Source: a virus. From it: a DNA stretch of 36,559 nt. The translations under genes and the position numbers were made by a program. The DNA is taken from positions 1 through 36,559 of the IMG/VR virus record IMGVR_UViG_3300032308_001826; one strand, written 5' to 3'. Shown here in pieces: positions 20,977-29,214 of the stretch. The notes beneath the pieces are model-generated. The model did no database searches and was not told where the DNA came from. It worked only from the letters and a program-made list of their open reading frames with translations. Within the stretch, counting starts at the first letter, position 1, and each line of letters starts with the position of its first letter.

Positions 20977-21353
20977 TTTGCACCCAAGTCAATTGCTTTG
21001 AAACCATTTTCTCTGTCAAATAAAATCCAATCCATTGATTCTATTTGCATTTCTCTATTTATGTGTTCAAGAATAATATCTTTATCTAATTCTCCACATG
21101 TGTATAAATCAAATTGCAGCATTGCAGGATCTTTTTCATCCCAAATATGAAATGCAATATGAGATGTTTCAATCATTACTATTGCTGTTAAACCACGATT
21201 TCCTTCAGCCTCAACATAAGAAGCAAAAGGTCCTTTGATAATCTTCATCTGTATTGCATAAACTAGTCTTGTTAAAAACCCAACGCCATCTTCTGGAGTC
21301 TTTAATGGATTTTTTACTTTAGCATTAATCAGTATGTGCTTGTGTTGTAACAT
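20973..21353 (-). CDS. speD: S-adenosylmethionine decarboxylase proenzyme
   Basis: 126 codons, the size of the short bacterial/archaeal class. The self-cleavage region is TSHIAFHIWDEK: S64 is the pyruvoyl-forming serine, H69 the processing His, and C86 in YTCG the proton donor. Between S64 and the Cys there are 21 residues, two more than I expect for the Thermotoga enzyme, and Thr replaces the usual Glu before the serine. It decarboxylates SAM to the aminopropyl donor for spermidine synthesis. speD is a known auxiliary gene in cyanophages; a polyamine role in DNA packaging is plausible. Confidence 0.88.
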   Translation of the reverse strand: MLQHKHILINAKVKNPLKTPEDGVGFLTRLVYAIQMKIIKGPFASYVEAEGNRGLTAIVMIETSHIAFHIWDEKDPAMLQFDLYTCGELDKDIILEHINREMQIESMDWILFDRENGFKAIDLGAK

Positions 21354-21365
21354 TGTTTTCTTTCT

Positions 21366-21716
21366 CTAGTAGCGGAATATTCCAACTTCAACGTTGTGAA
21401 GTTCTGCTTCTGCAACTAATGCAGAAGGTTGATCCTGTGGTGTACTTAAATAAGCAAAGTAACCAACTGAATCAAAATTTTCTTTTAGCCAAGTAGGTGC
21501 AACTTTAAAGAACTTAATCTTTTTGCCCCTTGCTCTTAGTCCTCTTTCAGATAAATTTGAAAACTCTGAAACCATAGAATTAACTTTTGCAGGACCTGCT
21601 GAATAAATATGAAACTTATCATCATCTTCTGGCAAAGAAGCCAGTGCTACCCCCATAGCCCTAATGAATATGCTGTAGTCATCAAAACCTTTACTGCCTT
21701 GAACTGCGACTATCAT
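21366..21716 (-). CDS. SLOG/DUF2493-like nucleotide-sensor fold protein
   Basis: 116 codons. It opens MIVAVQGSKGFDDYSIFIRA, resembling the GxR/KxFxDY start of DUF2493 (YspA) proteins in the SLOG superfamily, followed by FHIYSAGPAKVNSMVSEF and VGYFAYLSTPQDQPSALVAE. Family members bind nucleotides or ADP-ribose-like ligands. The role in a phage is unknown; a signal sensor or decoy is possible. Confidence 0.65.
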   Translation of the reverse strand: MIVAVQGSKGFDDYSIFIRAMGVALASLPEDDDKFHIYSAGPAKVNSMVSEFSNLSERGLRARGKKIKFFKVAPTWLKENFDSVGYFAYLSTPQDQPSALVAEAELHNVEVGIFRY

Positions 21717-21718
21717 GC

Positions 21719-22120
21719 CTATTCACCCTTTCTAAGTTGATCTATAATAAAAAGCATCTTATCTAATTCTACCTTACTCATACCCATTGTGTCAACTACT
21801 TTAGCATTAATTTTATCTACGTTACCGTCAATAATTTCAGACACATAAAACACATTATTTTTAGTCCAATATGCCTTGCCGTCTATAATCAATATCCTTA
21901 TATTAACGCTCTTAAGATGTTTGGCTGATTGATTATTTTTAGGAGCCATCTTTGTTATTTGATCTACCTGTGGAAGTATAGGTGCTAAAATTCTATGTAT
22001 GTGGCTTTGACTATATCTTATTAAAAAAAAAGCCTCGCGTTTATTTCTTTTATTCATTAAAAATAAAACAGATAAAAACAATACGAGAGTTGTTGTTACT
22101 GCTCCTAATAAAAATTCCAT
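21719..22120 (-). CDS. Membrane-anchored unknown protein
   Basis: 133 codons. MEFLLGAVTTTLVLFLSVLF forms one N-terminal membrane anchor, followed by a basic turn (LMNKRNKREAFF). The rest (VNIRILIIDGKAYWTKNNVF) suggests a small cytoplasmic domain ending in a helix. Part of the 24511-20475 operon. Confidence 0.7.
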   Translation of the reverse strand: MEFLLGAVTTTLVLFLSVLFLMNKRNKREAFFLIRYSQSHIHRILAPILPQVDQITKMAPKNNQSAKHLKSVNIRILIIDGKAYWTKNNVFYVSEIIDGNVDKINAKVVDTMGMSKVELDKMLFIIDQLRKGE

Positions 22121-22125
22121 CTATT

Positions 22126-22461
22126 TTATTCTTTTTCCATAATAATTCTGATTATTTCTTTTAATGTATATTTATTATTTTCTTTTAATTTTTCAACTTC
22201 TTCTTTATTAAATGCTTTTGGCAGTAAATTTATTGTTGGTTCTTTTTGTGTTACATCCATTGCTATAAAACCATGTTGCCACAATGCCATTGTTTCTCTA
22301 GTAAAATATGTTGCCATCTCACTATGAAGTTCTGGATTAACATATTCTAATTTTGAAGTAAAGTTATATAATGGCTCTCCAGTTTCTATGTCCATACCAG
22401 CCACTTCTAAAGCACCAGTTAAAATTAAATTAGCAATAATGTCATCATTATTTTCAGTCAT
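22126..22461 (-). CDS. Unknown soluble protein
   Basis: 111 codons, MTENNDDIIANLILTGALEV, with LEYVNPELHSEMATYFTRET in the middle and a charged helical end (FNKEEVEKLKENNKYTLKEI). The start is preceded by AGTAGGG. No domain recognised. Confidence 0.7.
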   Translation of the reverse strand: MTENNDDIIANLILTGALEVAGMDIETGEPLYNFTSKLEYVNPELHSEMATYFTRETMALWQHGFIAMDVTQKEPTINLLPKAFNKEEVEKLKENNKYTLKEIIRIIMEKE

Positions 22462-22470
22462 TATTAAACC

Positions 22471-23124
22471 CTACTTAATAATTGTTACAGAGAATGAGGT
22501 TTTCTTACAAGACTTTAAACTATTTGCAATTGCATCTTTTTCTTTTTTATCAACAGAAAGAGACCATCTAACTTTAACTGATACCCAGTTAGTCAAGTAT
22601 TCGCACACGTATGCTTTATTTGTTGGTAACCAATCTGCTGGATCTCTATCTGATTTTGATCTATTAGATGCACCTGTTACCGCAATTAAATGACGTGGAT
22701 CCATCTGATCATTTGCATAAACTTCACGTTTTTTTGCATCCCATGCCTGTGCACCAGAATCCCATGCCTCTGCTAAAGGAACCATATGATCAACATCAAG
22801 TTTACCTGCTTCAGTTACAGTTACATTGTCGTATATACTTAACCATTTACCACCAGTAATTGCACACTTTTTGTCAACAGTTGGCTTTACAGTTGCTTCT
22901 GAAATAATAACTGCTTTTCTAGAATCACAACCGTTGCCCACTCCAACCCAATGCTTAAATTGTTCTCTTTTATATCCTGTACGAACTTCATCAGCAATCT
23001 TTAAAGTATTTAATGCTGACAATGCATCCTTATATTTTTTATCTGCAGCGTTAGCAGATATAGTATTAAAACATAGTGCTATTGCACACACTGCAACTAA
23101 AACTTTATTATTATGCTTGATCAT
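22471..23124 (-). CDS. Secreted HNH-family nuclease
   Basis: 217 codons. A signal peptide is clear: basic MIKHNNK, hydrophobic VLVAVCAIALCF, cleavage near ANA-A at 25-27. The nuclease core has D110-VDH (H113) in LDVDHMVPLAEA, W128, AND at 137-139 and SNRSKSDRDPADWLP, the layout of actinobacterial secreted HNH/DUF1524-like nucleases. Six cysteines suggest disulphides, fitting export. A phage-encoded exported nuclease could degrade extracellular or competing DNA, or act at the cell surface. It overlaps the 3' end of the kinase gene by 14 bases. Confidence 0.85.
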   Translation of the reverse strand: MIKHNNKVLVAVCAIALCFNTISANAADKKYKDALSALNTLKIADEVRTGYKREQFKHWVGVGNGCDSRKAVIISEATVKPTVDKKCAITGGKWLSIYDNVTVTEAGKLDVDHMVPLAEAWDSGAQAWDAKKREVYANDQMDPRHLIAVTGASNRSKSDRDPADWLPTNKAYVCEYLTNWVSVKVRWSLSVDKKEKDAIANSLKSCKKTSFSVTIIK

Positions 23125-23809
23125 TATTTTTTCCTATTTTTTCTATTTTAAAATTACTTCTATCGTTATGAACAATGCTTTTAACATTCGGTAACTTGAT
23201 TATTTTAGCATTTGGAAAATCTTGTTTAATTGCTTGACCTACTTGTTCAAAATGTAATAAATCATTTTCTGTCATTCCAGAAACATGTTTAACGCCCACA
23301 ACTACTTGTGTATTTGTTGACAAACTATCAACATATTCTGCAAAATCTGTTTCATTCCATTTCTGATAAGTATCTACCATTAAAGTAGTATTTTCTTTCC
23401 AATCAAAAAGTCCAAATTTTCTAATAATAGTTATTGCTCTTGTTGGTAAAGCGTCTTCATGGCTATCACCTGTATCTATTATCTTATGATCAAAATATCC
23501 TGGATCTTCCCAAGCACCAGAATAGGGGTTGGATTTAGTGTCAACCCAAATTATTAAATCTGGTTTTCCAAATATTTTTCTATATTGATCTATGTTAAAA
23601 ACACCATCTACAATTACTGGCTTATCTTGTTTTGATTCTATTAATCTTGCTAATAAACCTAGTTTTTGATAATACAATAATTCATTATAACCTGCAAAAA
23701 AATTAGTAAAACTTTCTTTATCTAAATGTATGCCGTTAATTCTATCTCTTACTGCATCTGCAATTTCAGTTGCACCAGATCCAGGCAATCCTATAAACTG
23801 TATTATCAT
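23111..23809 (-). CDS. P-loop kinase, adenylylsulfate-kinase-like
   Basis: 232 codons from the ATG at 23809, one base after the upstream stop; the frame remains open further upstream but would overlap that gene. Walker A is GLPGSGAT at 7-14; DKESF, IVDGVFN and DLIIWVDTKSNPYSGAWEDP follow, similar to APS kinase-like folds. A C-terminal extension of about 70 residues (VVVGVKHVSGMTENDLLHFE) resembles nucleotidyltransferase tails. Probably phosphorylates a nucleotide or small metabolite; exact substrate unknown. Confidence 0.75.
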   Translation of the reverse strand: MIIQFIGLPGSGATEIADAVRDRINGIHLDKESFTNFFAGYNELLYYQKLGLLARLIESKQDKPVIVDGVFNIDQYRKIFGKPDLIIWVDTKSNPYSGAWEDPGYFDHKIIDTGDSHEDALPTRAITIIRKFGLFDWKENTTLMVDTYQKWNETDFAEYVDSLSTNTQVVVGVKHVSGMTENDLLHFEQVGQAIKQDFPNAKIIKLPNVKSIVHNDRSNFKIEKIGKNNDQA

Positions 23810-23810
23810 T

Positions 23811-24266
23811 TTAACTAAAGTGCCTATCATATTGCAAAACAACTTGTGCAATCATACTGTCTATAGAACCCATAGACTTTGTTATTATAAAATGATATTC
23901 TTCTTCAGATGGCTTTTCCCATCTAAAATCAGATGGAGCATTTGGAACTGCGGGTGGATTAACTGCATCCGCTTCATCAATTGTGTCTACCCAAACAGTC
24001 ATAGTGTCAGGGAATAGATCTGGATTATCTCTAAATTGCTCTCTTGCTTCTATAGTTGGAAAATATCCACTTGGAACAAAAAGTTCTACATTATTTTTTG
24101 ATGCCACGGTACCAATAGTTCTTAGCCATCTAGCAAATGGTGACTCTGTACTTGCAGTAGGCAACTCTCTGTCTGTACAAAAAAATCCATTCATTTTGTC
24201 TGAAAAACCTTTTGCAACTTGATTTCTAGTTTCTGCGTCTAAACCAAAAAATTGAACTGTACGCAT
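23811..24266 (-). CDS. P-loop-deficient paralog of the 23111 kinase
   Basis: 151 codons. It aligns with the downstream protein: VQFFGLDAETRNQVAKGF matches IQFIGLPGSGATEIADAV, but the Walker A glycines, Lys/Ala and Thr are gone. TVWVDTIDEADAV matches the LIIWVDTKSNPYS segment and the later FRWEKPSEEEYHFII the WEDPGYFDHKII segment. Without a P-loop it should not bind ATP in the usual way. It may be a regulatory or substrate-binding partner of the adjacent kinase, one base away. Confidence 0.75.
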   Translation of the reverse strand: MRTVQFFGLDAETRNQVAKGFSDKMNGFFCTDRELPTASTESPFARWLRTIGTVASKNNVELFVPSGYFPTIEAREQFRDNPDLFPDTMTVWVDTIDEADAVNPPAVPNAPSDFRWEKPSEEEYHFIITKSMGSIDSMIAQVVLQYDRHFS

Positions 24267-24268
24267 GT

Positions 24269-24511
24269 TTAGCCTTGTCCCTTCAACTTGTTCTCGATTA
24301 ACCTATCTCTTTCATCTACTATATTAATAGCAAACTTCATAATTTTATCATACCCAACAGCATTATCTACTATCTTGTTATAATGATGTGCACAAAACAA
24401 TAGTTCTCCATCTAAGCCCACAGCCTTTACATAGGCTTGTGCATTACACCTATCACATCTATCGTTTAATGTCAATAGATATTCGTTTACTTCTGGAGTT
24501 GTTTTAGTCAT
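24269..24511 (-). CDS. Small actinobacterial-type CDRC...CAHH protein (DUF7455-like)
   Basis: 80 codons from the ATG at 24511, seven bases after TATAAT; in-frame ATGs at 24517 and 24556 lie in or before the promoter. The core is RCDRCNAQAYVKAVGLDGEL then LFCAHHYNKIVD, the metal-binding C-x2-C...C-x2-H pattern of small actinobacterial proteins (DUF7455, recalled from memory). It heads the operon that ends in whiB, supporting an actinobacterial host. Function unknown. Confidence 0.8.
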   Translation of the reverse strand: MTKTTPEVNEYLLTLNDRCDRCNAQAYVKAVGLDGELLFCAHHYNKIVDNAVGYDKIMKFAINIVDERDRLIENKLKGQG

Positions 24512-24518
24512 TAACATA

Positions 24519-24547
24519 ATTATACCTTTGTTTAGTAGTTGTATCAA
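24519..24547 (-). promoter_or_regulatory. Sigma70-type promoter of the 24511-20475 operon
   Basis: On the minus strand TTGATA (24547-24542), 17 bases, TATAAT (24524-24519), then TATGTTA and the ATG at 24511. It drives ten closely spaced genes ending with whiB. Confidence 0.75.
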
Positions 24548-24580
24548 TTCTATCATATACCGCGAACTTTGTCCACTGTA

Positions 24581-24766
24581 TTATTTTTTTCTTTTATCTG
24601 TTGAATAAAACCCATCACCATTAAACACACTGGCTACGGAATCATATTTTCGAACCAAGGATACGTTGCATTTTTCACAATCGTACCCTGGATCGTTTTC
24701 CCTAATTGAGCGAACTTTTACGTATTCTGTTTGACATTTTTTACATATATATTCATAGATGGGCAT
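24581..24766 (-). CDS. FmdB-family zinc ribbon protein
   Basis: 61 codons. MPIYEYICKKCQTEY followed by DCEKCNVSLVRKYDS is the classic FmdB/CxxC-CxxC small regulatory protein. It likely binds zinc and may interact with nucleic acid. It is coupled to the DUF2061-like gene upstream. Confidence 0.85.
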   Translation of the reverse strand: MPIYEYICKKCQTEYVKVRSIRENDPGYDCEKCNVSLVRKYDSVASVFNGDGFYSTDKRKK

Positions 24767-24990
24767 TAATCCACCTTTTTACCAAACCTTGACCAGGCTC
24801 TTTCATGTAAGAAAAATCCAACCATTTCACAGGCTGTGTAAATTATTGCAAAAGATCCAGCATATTCCCAGTGTGCTTCACCAGTAATTAACTTTTCAAA
24901 AAAATATACCAACGTACCAACAAAGCCTATGTGAACAATAGGCCAACTAAAACTTTTATACAAACTTCTTTTTCTAGATTCTTTTTTCAT
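24766..24990 (-). CDS. DUF2061-like small membrane protein
   Basis: 74 codons from the ATG at 24990, with AAGG ten bases before. Two membrane spans (WPIVHIGFVGTLVYFFEKLI and AGSFAIIYTACEMVGFFLHE) end in HERAWSRFG, matching the E...HERxW end of DUF2061 proteins. It starts inside the end of the oxidoreductase gene. Function of the family is unknown. Confidence 0.75.
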   Translation of the reverse strand: MKKESRKRSLYKSFSWPIVHIGFVGTLVYFFEKLITGEAHWEYAGSFAIIYTACEMVGFFLHERAWSRFGKKVD

Positions 24991-25951
24991 AAATCTCATT
25001 CCTTATCTCATCAAAGAACTCTGCAAATTTGAGTGATTCATAAACTGACATAACCCAAGATTTTTCTCCCCTAATATGATTAGCAAACTGTTCTGCCATT
25101 ATCTTATAAGGATCACAAGCCTCAAATTCTTCTACTACTATTTTACCATAATTGTTTTCAATAATCAAGTTGCTTACATTATTATAAGAAAAATAAGCAT
25201 CGTTACCTGGTGTACATATCTTACCCTCTGTTCCAGTAATTGTTAAATAGTCCGTTTGTTTAATATTCATAGAAGTAACGGTCCTACACTCTATGTCATC
25301 GATCTTATAATTAATTATTAACGTTTCGTCACAACCATCTGGATGCCAACGTACCTTTGTTTTGATATCTTTAACTGGAGCAAAATCAGTTATCCACAAT
25401 GGTGCAACAGCAGAATAAGGACCAAGGTCATAAAGACTTCCTCCACCTAATTCAGGGGTTGTTCTAATCTTATTAATATCATTAAGTTGAGAATAGGTTG
25501 CAGATGTATCAATACTGGTTATTTGACCAATTAATCCTGAGTCAACTAATTGTTTAATTCTCTTAGTTCGAGGATGCCATCTATTCCAACTTGCTTCCAT
25601 TAACAATTTTCCTGTTGATTCAGAAACCTTGATTGCTTCCTTTAATTCTTGAGCATTCATTGCTATTGGTTTTTCACACAAAACATGCTTTCCTGCTTGC
25701 ATGGCCTTTATTGCCCAAGGAATGTGCAGGGAATTAGGTAGCGAAATATAAACTGCCTCAACTTTTGGATCATCAATTAAATCTTGGTAATCGGTATAAA
25801 ACTTTCCTGAAGGAGATAATGCCTTTGCTCTATCAGCATCCCTTGCTGCTACTGCATAAATTTCACTGGATGAAGAGTTATTTAATGCAGGGTAAAGACC
25901 TATCTTAGCAATTAGACCTGCACCAATAAAACCGAATCTAACTTTCTCCAT
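24974..25951 (-). CDS. Gfo/Idh/MocA-family sugar oxidoreductase
   Basis: 325 codons, normal for the family. N-terminal Rossmann fold GFIGAGLIAKIGLYPAL (GxGxxA), VEAVYISLPNSLH and the diagnostic CEKPIAMNAQEL (EKP at 93-95) with the Lys that assists hydride transfer. MEASWNRWHPRTKRI and GGGSLYDLGPYSA match the C-terminal substrate half. It oxidises a sugar or NDP-sugar with NAD(P). It lies next to a GT60-like transferase and a carbamoyltransferase, so I infer it makes or edits the transferred sugar. Confidence 0.92.
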   Translation of the reverse strand: MEKVRFGFIGAGLIAKIGLYPALNNSSSSEIYAVAARDADRAKALSPSGKFYTDYQDLIDDPKVEAVYISLPNSLHIPWAIKAMQAGKHVLCEKPIAMNAQELKEAIKVSESTGKLLMEASWNRWHPRTKRIKQLVDSGLIGQITSIDTSATYSQLNDINKIRTTPELGGGSLYDLGPYSAVAPLWITDFAPVKDIKTKVRWHPDGCDETLIINYKIDDIECRTVTSMNIKQTDYLTITGTEGKICTPGNDAYFSYNNVSNLIIENNYGKIVVEEFEACDPYKIMAEQFANHIRGEKSWVMSVYESLKFAEFFDEIRNEIYEKRI

Positions 25952-26908
25952 TTATGAATACGTCTTGCTATTAATAATGCTTCTTCTTACCTTCCAATAA
26001 TTTTCTTCCATATCTATTTCATTATAAAAATCTACTATGCTTCTTGTATAGTTTAAAATATTAAAGTATTTATTTTTACCCATTATCATTAATTTTTTGA
26101 CTTCTTTTGTCATTTCTTCATCATCAAAAATCCAGATTCTAGTCCAATGATTTTGATTGTTACGATCAGTTCCAACAAACTTCCACCATCTTTCATCATA
26201 TGGAAACGAGTACTTAACATCGTTGCCAGCATAGTGAACTATATTTTCAGCATATGGAGCAACCACATCATAACCTTGGCAATATACTGCTATAGACTGC
26301 TCTGGTTCTTCAAATGGAAATCTATGATATGAAGGAAACTTTATAGCCTTAATGTCAGAACATTTTGCAAAAATAAAATTACAAGAAATATAATAATTTT
26401 TAAAATATTTGTCATTAACTCTATCTTTATTTAATACTGAATCAAACTCAACAACTTCACCATGCAAATCCAACTCATCAAAATCTCCATCTATAATCCA
26501 TTTTGTTTTCCAATTATGTTTACCTTGAATAGTGGCTGTAGCCTGTCTAGATATTATTCTCTTTTCATTGTTCTTGGTTAATTCTTCTATGTCATCTATT
26601 AAGGCAGTGTCCCAGTTAAGTTCAAAATCTGCATGAGCATCTATTCCTAAGAAATACTGTTCATCGTCTATTAGACCTCTTATAGCCTCTCTAATGCCCA
26701 CTATACCTGGCTGACCCTCTGCTATGTCTTGATCTCTAACTATCTTTACATCATTAAACATTGATAGGTCTGGCTCTTCTTTATAGTTTAGTCCAAGTCC
26801 AAATACAATATTTTCAGGGTAATAGGCAGTATCCAAAATATGATTCATGGTATCTACTAGATGAGTATCTTCCCATGCTGGAATAGATACAAATATTTTT
26901 TTATTCAT
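25952..26908 (-). CDS. GT60-like glycosyltransferase (Skp1 GlcNAc-transferase type)
   Basis: 318 codons from the ATG at 26908, in TAATG overlap with the carbamoyltransferase. MNKKIFVSIPAWEDTHLVDT opens like family GT60 (PF11397), followed by YYPENIVFGLGLNY, QPGIVGIREAI, YFLGIDAHADFELNWD (DAH at 90-92 in place of DSH, WD at 99-100), CNFIFAKCSDIKA and PFEEPEQSIAVYCQGYDVVAP. GT60 adds GlcNAc to hydroxyproline of Skp1 after a prolyl hydroxylase acts. Five to seven prolyl-hydroxylase-like oxygenases in this window make that pairing striking. Donor and target remain inferred. Confidence 0.8.
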   Translation of the reverse strand: MNKKIFVSIPAWEDTHLVDTMNHILDTAYYPENIVFGLGLNYKEEPDLSMFNDVKIVRDQDIAEGQPGIVGIREAIRGLIDDEQYFLGIDAHADFELNWDTALIDDIEELTKNNEKRIISRQATATIQGKHNWKTKWIIDGDFDELDLHGEVVEFDSVLNKDRVNDKYFKNYYISCNFIFAKCSDIKAIKFPSYHRFPFEEPEQSIAVYCQGYDVVAPYAENIVHYAGNDVKYSFPYDERWWKFVGTDRNNQNHWTRIWIFDDEEMTKEVKKLMIMGKNKYFNILNYTRSIVDFYNEIDMEENYWKVRRSIINSKTYS

Positions 26909-28338
26909 TATATTATCTTTGCTCCGTATGCTTGTTCCCAATTAATTATATCACTCTCATCATTAAGTAATGGTTGACCCTTAATATTTAAACTGGTATT
27001 AAGCAAAACTGGTACCTTTGATATTTTGTACCATCTAGACAACAGGTCGTATAGTCCAGGATGCTGATCCTTATTTACAGTCTGAACCCTAGAAGTTCCA
27101 TCTTTATGAACAACGGAAGGTATCAAGTCTGGCTTTAAACACTTAACTGCGTACTGCATATAAGGACTTGTAAAACTCATATCAAACCATTTACTTGCAT
27201 GCTCTTCCATCACAACTGGTGCAAAAGGTCTAAAGAGTTCACGCTTTTTAATATTATTAACCTTATCTTTAATGTTTGGATCTCTAGGGTCTGCTAATAT
27301 ACTTCTGTTACCTAACGCTCTTGGTCCATATTCTGCTCTTCCACTCGCTACCGCCGCAATTCCGTTATTCACTATTTCATTTAATGCTGCATATACTGGA
27401 TAGTTATCTCCCAAATCATATCCAAGAAACGGTGTCTTAAAATCAACATGCTTTCCATACAAGGCTGCTGCAGCACCTAAAGAACTTCCAGCATCTCCAG
27501 GGTTTGGCATAATCCATATATCATCAAATATATTCCACAACAACGTATTAGCAGAACAGTTAAGAGCACAACCACCCATAAAAACTAATTTATTTTTCTT
27601 AGTTAATCTTTTTGCCATATACATAAAATCTATTAACTTTATTTGATAAACTTCTTGTACTGCTGCGGCAATATCAAACCTATCTTGCTCAGTTATTTCT
27701 GATCCCCAATCAAAAATTCCTTTATGAAAATTATATTTTTGATACCCAATTGATGGAAAGTATTCTAAAACTTTTTTAAGATATTTTTGTTTATCTCCAT
27801 AAGCAGCCATGCCCATCATTATGTACTCTTCTTGGTTTGGCATTAAACCAATCAGTTGAGTAAAAGCAGAATAAAATAAACCAAAACTAAACGGATAGTT
27901 ATCTTTGTACATTAATTTAATATCATTTCCTTCTCCAGTCCAAATGGTAGAGGTATTAAATTCTCCAATTGAATCAAGCACTACTATTACTGCATCATCA
28001 AACTTGCTAGTATAGTACCCTGCTGCAGCATGCGAGTAATGATGTTTAAAATTAGTTCTTGGTATTGCATTAAGATAGGTATGTTCAAACCAAGGTTTGC
28101 CGCCACCAAAACCACCGCGAGTTGCAACTCTTAGTTTCTTTAAAAATGGATTTTCATAGTAGGCTATTTGATCTGGAATCCCATACTGCAATGCATTATC
28201 TATTAAACCCTTATTAGTAAACCAATCGTTTTTAACTTTACTATATCTTTCTGCATGCCCAGAAAATAAAACTTCATCGTCTTTAATTAAAGATATAGAA
28301 GCATCATGCGTTGTTTCATTAATTCCCATGATTAGCAT
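26908..28338 (-). CDS. NodU/CmcH-family carbamoyltransferase
   Basis: 476 codons. MLIMGINETTHDASISLIKD begins the kinase-like fold. HHYSHAAAGYYTSKFDDAVI carries the HxxxH metal site, and FMGGCALNCSANTLL and MPNPGDAGSSLGAAAAL the nucleotide side. The C-terminus GRAEYGPRALGNRSILADPR then RPFAPVVMEEHASKWFD is diagnostic of the YrdC-like/transferase partner domain. It carbamoylates hydroxyl groups, usually of sugars, using carbamoyl phosphate and ATP. Located between SGNH and GT60-like genes, it probably decorates a glycan. It is slightly shorter than the typical family length. Confidence 0.9.
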   Translation of the reverse strand: MLIMGINETTHDASISLIKDDEVLFSGHAERYSKVKNDWFTNKGLIDNALQYGIPDQIAYYENPFLKKLRVATRGGFGGGKPWFEHTYLNAIPRTNFKHHYSHAAAGYYTSKFDDAVIVVLDSIGEFNTSTIWTGEGNDIKLMYKDNYPFSFGLFYSAFTQLIGLMPNQEEYIMMGMAAYGDKQKYLKKVLEYFPSIGYQKYNFHKGIFDWGSEITEQDRFDIAAAVQEVYQIKLIDFMYMAKRLTKKNKLVFMGGCALNCSANTLLWNIFDDIWIMPNPGDAGSSLGAAAALYGKHVDFKTPFLGYDLGDNYPVYAALNEIVNNGIAAVASGRAEYGPRALGNRSILADPRDPNIKDKVNNIKKRELFRPFAPVVMEEHASKWFDMSFTSPYMQYAVKCLKPDLIPSVVHKDGTSRVQTVNKDQHPGLYDLLSRWYKISKVPVLLNTSLNIKGQPLLNDESDIINWEQAYGAKII

Positions 28339-28345
28339 CTATGCA

Positions 28346-29146
28346 TCACATTCTATCTAAAAATTCTATAGCCCATGCGTGATGTGCAGCCTCGCTTGGA
28401 TGACTTCCATCATTTCCCACAATAGTCATAGAAGGATCAATATCTTGTATATACCTAAAAGTATTATCAGCAAATCTTTTATTATCTATTTGATAATAAG
28501 TATCAAAAGATTCTTTCATACTATTATGTGTTTTAATCTCATAATCTTGTATATCCAAATGAATAAAATCAGTTACTCCTGGAACGGTATCCACCCAAGA
28601 TGTTGTAATTAGTTTAATGTTTTTATTTTTACAATAACTATCCAATATGCTGTATAAATTATATACAAATAAATCTACTATTGTTCCATCTCTACCAATA
28701 TTAGTATTAAATTTATTCCAATCTCTGCCGTAATTAGAAAAAAGAATAACTATATAGTCTGGATCAGAATATTGTGCAATATATTTAAAAACATTTAAAA
28801 GTATTTCTACTGGAGATCCACCAGACAAACTTACATTAAAATATCCACTACACTCTTCTCTTTTATTCATTTCATTATAGACCTTATAAGACCAACTTTT
28901 TTTAATATTATCTAACCCACAACCTGCTGTAATTGAACATCCAGCAAACAACAAGTGTTTTTTATTATTATGATTTTTTGTAAATGCATCAGAAAAATAT
29001 TCATTATAAAATGATTTTTCTAAGTTTGGTTTTAAAAAAGGTCCTGCAATATCTTTATCTTTTGTTAATAAATATTGAAAAAACTGAGGAGTCTTTGTTC
29101 TTTGCTCTTCAACTATTTCTTTAAATTTATCTTTATCATAATTCAT
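28346..29146 (-). CDS. SGNH/GDSL-type hydrolase (copy 1)
   Basis: 266 codons. Nucleophile motif FAGCSITAGCG (S71) is block I with Cys before Ser. SLSGGSPVEILLNVF fits the Gly block, ILFSNYGRD the Asn region and NDGSHPSEAAHHAW the catalytic DxxH block. SGNH enzymes remove or transfer acyl groups on glycans. Its paralog lies directly upstream. I infer acetylation editing of the glycan made by the neighbouring transferases. Confidence 0.8.
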   Translation of the reverse strand: MNYDKDKFKEIVEEQRTKTPQFFQYLLTKDKDIAGPFLKPNLEKSFYNEYFSDAFTKNHNNKKHLLFAGCSITAGCGLDNIKKSWSYKVYNEMNKREECSGYFNVSLSGGSPVEILLNVFKYIAQYSDPDYIVILFSNYGRDWNKFNTNIGRDGTIVDLFVYNLYSILDSYCKNKNIKLITTSWVDTVPGVTDFIHLDIQDYEIKTHNSMKESFDTYYQIDNKRFADNTFRYIQDIDPSMTIVGNDGSHPSEAAHHAWAIEFLDRM

Positions 29147-29214
29147 ATTAGTAAATAAAGTCTCTTTTTTTAAAATGTTTTTTATTTTTTCTTAACCAAA
29201 AATAAAACTTAATC

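Noticed and set aside
22826-23194. Open frame of 122 codons on the plus strand
   Set aside because: It lies over the signal peptide and HNH gene and the kinase gene end, both with recognisable motifs on the minus strand.
26908-28338. Carbamoyltransferase as a DNA-modification enzyme
   Set aside because: No DNA-hypermodification partner (thymidylate-synthase-like, nucleotide kinase for modified bases, DNA glycosyltransferase) is visible; a glycan role fits the neighbours better.
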